Shown here: piece after piece, positions 5,342 to 8,096 of the stretch
Layout of the letters: every line of letters begins with the position of its first letter
Position numbering within the stretch: the first letter of the stretch is position 1
NCBI GenBank assembly: GCA_001774505.1
Contig: MFAF01000118.1
Location: forward strand, 10,677 to 18,772
Direction: 5' to 3'
Length of the DNA stretch: 8,096 nucleotides
Origin: Candidatus Coatesbacteria bacterium RBG_13_66_14
GTDB lineage: Bacteria > RBG-13-66-14
Notes under the pieces: model-generated
The model's input: only the letters and a program-made list of their open reading frames with translations
Told to the model about the DNA's origin: nothing
Database searches by the model: none
Position numbers and translations under genes: made by a program

Positions 5342-6529
5342 CTACTTGACGGTGAACGCCTTCTGCCCCAAAAACTCGCCGTCCAGGTAGAACTTCACGT
5401 TCCACTCGCCCACGGCCCAATTCCCCACGCTGGTGTAGCCCTTGCCGCCGATGACGCGCTTACTCGCGTCCTCGTCGGTGACGTCGAACTCCTCGTCCTG
5501 CACCCACTTCTCGCTCCCGTCGGGGAGGTACCACTTGGCGACGAGCTTGTGGGCGCCCTCGGGGGTGTCGGGCTGGATGAGCAGGCTCACCTCCCAGACG
5601 ATCATCTCGGTGGCGGCGTTGTCGAATTCGGTCATCTGGTTGACGTAGTCGCCGCGGTTGTAGAAGGCGATGCGCATGAGGCTCAAGCCCGAGACGCCTG
5701 CCAGCTCGACCTCCTCGCCGGGGGCCACCTCGCCGACCTTGAAGGTGGCCTGGCCCACCGGCTCGCCGTCCACGGCGATCAAAAGGGTGTAGGTGCCGAC
5801 GGCCCATTGGCCCGGCTCCTCGTAGCCCTTGCCGCCGGCGACCTGCTTGACCTCGGCGCCCTCGGGGATGGTGATGGCGCGTTCCTCGGTCCACAGGTTC
5901 TTCCCCTCGGGGTCGAGCCAGGTGGCGGTTACGGTGTGGTCGCCGGCGGCCCCCTTGGCCAGGGAGAACTTGGCGAACCAGATGATGGTGTCGGTGTCGT
6001 CCTTGGAGAAGACCTTGACCGGCTCGGTGATGTCCCCGGCGTGGTGGAAGTCCACCCCGGCGAAGAGGATGGGCTGGGCCTGGGCGGCCTCGCCGGTGAC
6101 GCGGAAAATCTCCTCGCCGACCGGGGCGCCGTCGAGGAAGAACTTGATGGTGTAAACGCCGGGCTCCCATCCGCCGGGCGAGTCGTAGCCCTTGCCGCCG
6201 ACGACGGTGACGGGCTTGGGGGCGCCGACGGATATGTTGCGCTCCTCGGTCCACTTGAGCGTCCCGTCGTGCCAGTACCACTTCGCTTCCACCCTGTGGC
6301 CCGCGCCGGGGTCGCCGGAGAAGGAGAGCTTCCAGACGACCACGGTGGCGCTCTCGACGGGGAAGTTCTTGGTCGGGGCGGCGGGGTCCTCGGCGGGGGC
6401 CAGCGTCACGCCGATGAGCTTCAGCGGCTCCTGCTTGCCGGCGCCGCCGTCGGGGCCGCCCGAGAAAATGTTGCAGCCGCCGGTGAGCAACACGGCCAGC
6501 GACAGCGAGAAGATGAGGGCTCTGCGCAT
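5342..6529 (-). CDS. Lipoprotein with three homologous beta-rich (Ig-like) domains
   Basis: A 395-residue protein that I cannot assign to a named family. The N terminus MRRALIFSLSLAVLLTGGC is a lipoprotein signal peptide with the lipid-bearing cysteine at C19, so the mature protein should be membrane-anchored outside the cytoplasm. Three homologous domains of roughly 110-120 residues follow, at about 36-144, 153-265 and 276-394. Each has an inner-strand VVVWKLSF/IIWFAKFSL/IVWEVSLL block, an AKW or ATW strand with a DG/EG turn, a W.ERxI-type strand (absent as WTEER in the third), GGKGY (111-115, 232-236, 361-365), and GxWxxGxY/W...DGxxxGxxxFxV. The length and periodicity suggest Ig-like sandwiches, possibly a binding or scaffold protein. 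The ATG at 6529 has GAGG (6535-6538) 5 nt upstream. The gene has its own promoter and a strong terminator, so it is likely a single-gene transcript. Confidence 0.88.
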   Translation of the reverse strand: MRRALIFSLSLAVLLTGGCNIFSGGPDGGAGKQEPLKLIGVTLAPAEDPAAPTKNFPVESATVVVWKLSFSGDPGAGHRVEAKWYWHDGTLKWTEERNISVGAPKPVTVVGGKGYDSPGGWEPGVYTIKFFLDGAPVGEEIFRVTGEAAQAQPILFAGVDFHHAGDITEPVKVFSKDDTDTIIWFAKFSLAKGAAGDHTVTATWLDPEGKNLWTEERAITIPEGAEVKQVAGGKGYEEPGQWAVGTYTLLIAVDGEPVGQATFKVGEVAPGEEVELAGVSGLSLMRIAFYNRGDYVNQMTEFDNAATEMIVWEVSLLIQPDTPEGAHKLVAKWYLPDGSEKWVQDEEFDVTDEDASKRVIGGKGYTSVGNWAVGEWNVKFYLDGEFLGQKAFTVK

Positions 6530-6558
6530 GGCGACCTCGCTTGGAAATGTTTAGTCGA

Positions 6559-6587
6559 ATTATAGCCGACGGGTTGTCAATCTTCCA
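6559..6587 (-). promoter_or_regulatory. Probable promoter of the lipoprotein gene
   Basis: On the minus strand there is a perfect TATAAT (6559-6564) about 30 nt before the ATG at 6529. With a 17-bp spacer the -35 is TGGAAG (6582-6587), three of six matches. A perfect TTGACA also occurs at 6575-6580, but it is only 10 bp from the -10 and cannot pair with it. The promoter overlaps the 3' end of the upstream channel gene. Confidence 0.55.
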
Positions 6588-7737
6588 TCCCGGGCCCCGG
6601 GGCGCGGCGGAAAAACCTCCCCGCCGTCACCGCCACCAGCGCCAGGGTCAGGAGCCATCCCAGGACGGTCTCGAGGGACACCAGAATCCAGCCGAAGGCG
6701 CCCGCGGCGAAGCGGAACCCGTCGCCGAAGAGCGCCGCGAAGGACATGCCCAGGTAGCCGACGGGGGTGTATATCTCGTAGTAGAGAATCTGGGGCGGGG
6801 CGCGCATCAGCAGGGCGAAGTAGTTCACCGCGACGAAGAGGGCGGCGAAGACGACGGTGATGACCAGGGCGGCGAGGCCCAGCCGCCAGGGCCGCTCCCC
6901 GTCCCCGGTGACGAGGCCCCACAGGCGGTGGAGGGCGCCCCGGCGGGGCGGCGGGGCGGGCCTTCGGGGAGCGCCCGGGAACAGCCGCCGGGCTATCACG
7001 GTGACGAAGGAAACCATCACGACCCAGCCGATGACCGCCTCGAGGGAGACCAGTATCCAGCCCGCCGCGTCGGAGGCGTAGGCGAAGCCGTTGCCGACGA
7101 AGGCCGCCAGCGAGATGCCGAAGTAGCCCAGCAGGTCGTAGATGTTGGGGGTGGTGACGGCCGGCAGGACGTTCAACTGCACGGCGAGGAGGTTGAGTCC
7201 GATATAAAGGACGCCGAAGAGGTAGACGGTCCCGCCGGCGGCGGCCAGCAGGCGGAGCGGCCTCTCCCCGTATCCGGCGAAGACGCGCCAGAGCCAGAGG
7301 GCGAGGCAGCGCAGGGTGGGCTTCAACCCGCCGGCCCGCGCACGGCGGCGGGCGAGCTCGTGCTCCGTCTCCCAGGCCAGGTGGCGCACCCGGCTGGCGG
7401 ACCGGTGCGCCCGCGCATCCTCGAGCCTCCCCGCGACGCCCAGGAGCTTTTGGATCAAGGCGCGCCGCTCGGCGTCGGAGCGGTCGCCGCCGATGTGACC
7501 CCGCCGGAGCGAGTCCAGCGCATCCGCCAACAGGGCGGGGTCGCCGAGCCCCGCGGGGTGCAGGGCCTCCAGGGAGGCCCGGTCGGCCCCGTCGCCGTCG
7601 CCCGCGCCGGCCAGGAGCTCCGCGGCCTGGAGGTAGTACACGGCGGCGCTCGCCGGGTTTTCACCCTCGATCAGCGCCGCCCGCGACCGCAGGCGGTCCG
7701 GGTCCTCCAACCGGGTTATCCCTGTGTCTCGGTCCAT
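6577..7737 (-). CDS. Tandem two-pore 2TM channel-like membrane protein with non-canonical selectivity filters
   Basis: A 386-residue protein from the ATG at 7737. Residues 1-142 are soluble and helical (AAVYYLQAAELL is TPR-like). The membrane part is an internal duplication. Half one: GYGERPLRLL (155-164), TM about 163-186, pore loop with FVGNGF (213-218), TM about 224-249 (WILVSLEAVIGW). Half two: GDGERPWRLG (278-287), TM about 286-311, pore loop with LFGDGF (336-341), TM about 347-373 (WILVSLETVLGW). The GYGERP box, Y/F-rich pore helix and LEA..G inner helix are typical of bacterial 2TM ion-channel (Ion_trans_2) proteins, but TxGYGD is replaced in both halves. It probably sits in the cytoplasmic membrane; conduction and selectivity are unknown. 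A GTG at 7749 would add four residues, but would leave only about 10 nt of leader behind the predicted promoter; GGTG (7747-7750) favours the ATG. Confidence 0.85.
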   Translation of the reverse strand: MDRDTGITRLEDPDRLRSRAALIEGENPASAAVYYLQAAELLAGAGDGDGADRASLEALHPAGLGDPALLADALDSLRRGHIGGDRSDAERRALIQKLLGVAGRLEDARAHRSASRVRHLAWETEHELARRRARAGGLKPTLRCLALWLWRVFAGYGERPLRLLAAAGGTVYLFGVLYIGLNLLAVQLNVLPAVTTPNIYDLLGYFGISLAAFVGNGFAYASDAAGWILVSLEAVIGWVVMVSFVTVIARRLFPGAPRRPAPPPRRGALHRLWGLVTGDGERPWRLGLAALVITVVFAALFVAVNYFALLMRAPPQILYYEIYTPVGYLGMSFAALFGDGFRFAAGAFGWILVSLETVLGWLLTLALVAVTAGRFFRRAPGPGMED

Positions 7738-7765
7738 CGTCCGTTTCACCGCGGCGTTTCGGCCA

Positions 7766-7795
7766 AGTATAACAGTTTGGCCGGGGCGGTGGAAA
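7766..7795 (-). promoter_or_regulatory. Probable promoter of the channel gene
   Basis: On the minus strand TATACT (7766-7771) lies 18 bp from TTTCCA (7790-7795), five and four of six consensus matches. The predicted transcription start near 7759 fits the ATG at 7737 better than the GTG at 7749. Confidence 0.6.
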
Positions 7796-7807
7796 GCGGC
7801 GGATAAT
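7777..7807 (+). promoter_or_regulatory. Weak plus-strand promoter candidate, divergent from the channel gene
   Basis: TTGGCC (7777-7782) and GATAAT (7802-7807), four and five of six matches with a long 19-bp spacer. It overlaps the channel promoter region and would read toward the terminator at 7851-7892. Support is modest. Confidence 0.3.
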
Positions 7808-7813
7808 GAAGTT

Positions 7814-7892
7814 CAATCCCTTACCGTCACCCCCGTTTGCGATGACGTAGGGGCCGACCAACGGCGCGCCGTTCAGGTCGGCCCGTTTTTTT
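7814..7892 (+). ncRNA. Candidate small RNA of about 80 nt between the divergent promoter and a strong terminator
   Basis: The left end is inferred from the candidate promoter at 7777-7807; the right end is the terminator T-run. A first hairpin pairs 7822-7824 and 7826-7829 with 7843-7849, with one bulge at C7825, and the terminator hairpin follows directly. No short open frame with a ribosome binding site is evident. It is not a known RNA family that I recognise. The alternative is that the palindrome is just another dispersed repeat that resembles a terminator. Confidence 0.25.
7851..7892 (+). terminator. Strong plus-strand intrinsic terminator (14-bp stem, T7), also a palindromic repeat element
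   Basis: GGGCCGACC (7851-7859) pairs with GGTCGGCCC (7876-7884) and AACGG (7860-7864) with CCGTT (7869-7873), with a CA bulge and CGCG loop, then a G and seven Ts (7886-7892). The centre is the 14-bp perfect palindrome at 7860-7873. It is preceded by GTAG, like the other GTAGGG-type palindromes in the window, so it may be a repeat that was recruited as, or only resembles, a terminator. No plus-strand protein gene precedes it for about 5.4 kb. Confidence 0.75.
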
Positions 7893-7901
7893 CAAAGGTG
7901 G

Positions 7902-7938
7902 CCCTCACCCCTAACCCCTCTCCCGGAGGGAGAGGGGT
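7902..7938. repeat. C-rich palindromic repeat module, perfect 11-bp stem
   Basis: ACCCCTCTCCC (7914-7924) pairs with GGGAGAGGGGT (7928-7938) around GGA, preceded by CCCTCACCCCTA. Same module as 5202-5238. Confidence 0.75.
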
Positions 7939-7973
7939 ACCGCGGACCGCCGTTTCTTCGTTCCCTGCTCCGA

Positions 7974-8009
7974 CCCTCACCCTAACCCTCTCCCTGAAAG
8001 AGAGAGGGG
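7974..8009. repeat. C-rich palindromic repeat module, imperfect
   Basis: CCCTCACCCTAA is followed by CCCTCTC (7986-7992) pairing with GAGAGGG (8002-8008) around a short loop. A diverged copy of the module at 7902-7938, about 70 bp away and followed by a similar GACCGC stretch. Confidence 0.65.
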
Positions 8010-8017
8010 ACCGCTGC

Positions 8018-8064
8018 ACCCCTCCCCGGCCCGTAAGCGCGCCGCTCCCCAGAGGGGGGAGGGG
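8018..8064 (+). repeat. Dispersed C-rich repeat, inverted relative of the element at 2541-2598
   Basis: CCCCTCCCC (8019-8027) pairs with GGGGAGGGG (8056-8064). The inside reads GCCCGTAAGCGCGCC then CTCCCCAGAGGGGGG. The reverse complement of the element at 2541-2598 (and of its copy 461 bp on) has the same order of blocks, with GCCCGTAGGCGAGCC then CTCCCCCCAAAGGGGGG. This shows that the element is a mobile or dispersed family rather than part of one locus. Confidence 0.65.
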
Positions 8065-8073
8065 ACATGCGGA

Positions 8074-8096
8074 ACCCCTCTCCCTAACCCGTCGGC
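8074..8096 (+). repeat. Start of a further copy of the C-rich repeat, cut by the window end
   Basis: ACCCCTCTCCCTAACCCGTC closely matches the beginning of the reverse-complemented 2541-2598 element (ACCCCTCTCCCTAGCCCGTA). The window ends inside it. Confidence 0.5.

Noticed and set aside
5549..6565. Plus-strand frame of 338 codons opposite the lipoprotein gene
   Set aside because: Gly/Asp/Leu/Val-rich shadow; the minus-strand frame has a signal peptide, lipobox, promoter and terminator.
6559..6580. Perfect TTGACA next to perfect TATAAT before the lipoprotein gene
   Set aside because: The spacer is only 10 bp; the TTGACA includes the stop codon of the channel gene and is probably coincidental.
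6541..7806. Plus-strand frame of 421 codons opposite the channel gene
   Set aside because: Shadow frame rich in Gly, Glu, Gln and Pro with no domain; the minus strand has duplicated membrane and pore motifs.
7902..8096. CRISPR array
   Set aside because: Repeats are palindromic C-rich modules of unequal length and spacing, with no uniform spacers and no cas genes.

Overview
The window (about 65% GC by eye) looks like chromosomal DNA of an uncultured, GC-rich bacterium. One protein ends in a Por/T9SS-like C-terminal tail, a feature typical of the FCB group and nearby candidate phyla. The intergenic DNA is crowded with palindromic repeats. Phylum assignment is inference only; no rRNA or marker gene is present.

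Left part, plus strand (1-2446). The window opens inside the 3' end of a YggS/PLPBP-family PLP-homeostasis gene. A 400-bp gene-free stretch with a hairpin and a short direct repeat follows. Next is a cyclic-di-GMP protein with a dead GGDEF domain and an EAL domain that keeps its catalytic residues, then a stand-alone CheY-like receiver with its own promoter. The last two suggest a small signalling module, but nothing ties them to a particular output.

Middle and right part, minus strand (2696-7737). Reading from right to left, there is a membrane protein made of two fused 2TM channel-like pores with abnormal selectivity-filter sequences, a lipoprotein built of three homologous beta-rich domains, and a secreted protein with seven 47-50-residue repeats (probably a seven-bladed beta-propeller), fibronectin-like domains and a C-terminal sorting tail. 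Each has a recognisable promoter of its own, so they are probably not one operon. The 3' end of the propeller gene and its downstream flank occur twice, as an exact 461-bp tandem duplication, leaving a headless copy of the sorting domain at 2696-2997.

Right end (7738-8096) has no protein gene. It carries divergent promoter candidates, a strong plus-strand intrinsic terminator with no coding gene in front of it (a possible small RNA of about 80 nt), and several copies of C-rich palindromic repeat modules related to elements at 2532-2600 and 5202-5238. A recurring theme is duplication: two pores, three lipoprotein domains, seven propeller blades, two copies of a gene end, and many dispersed palindromes.
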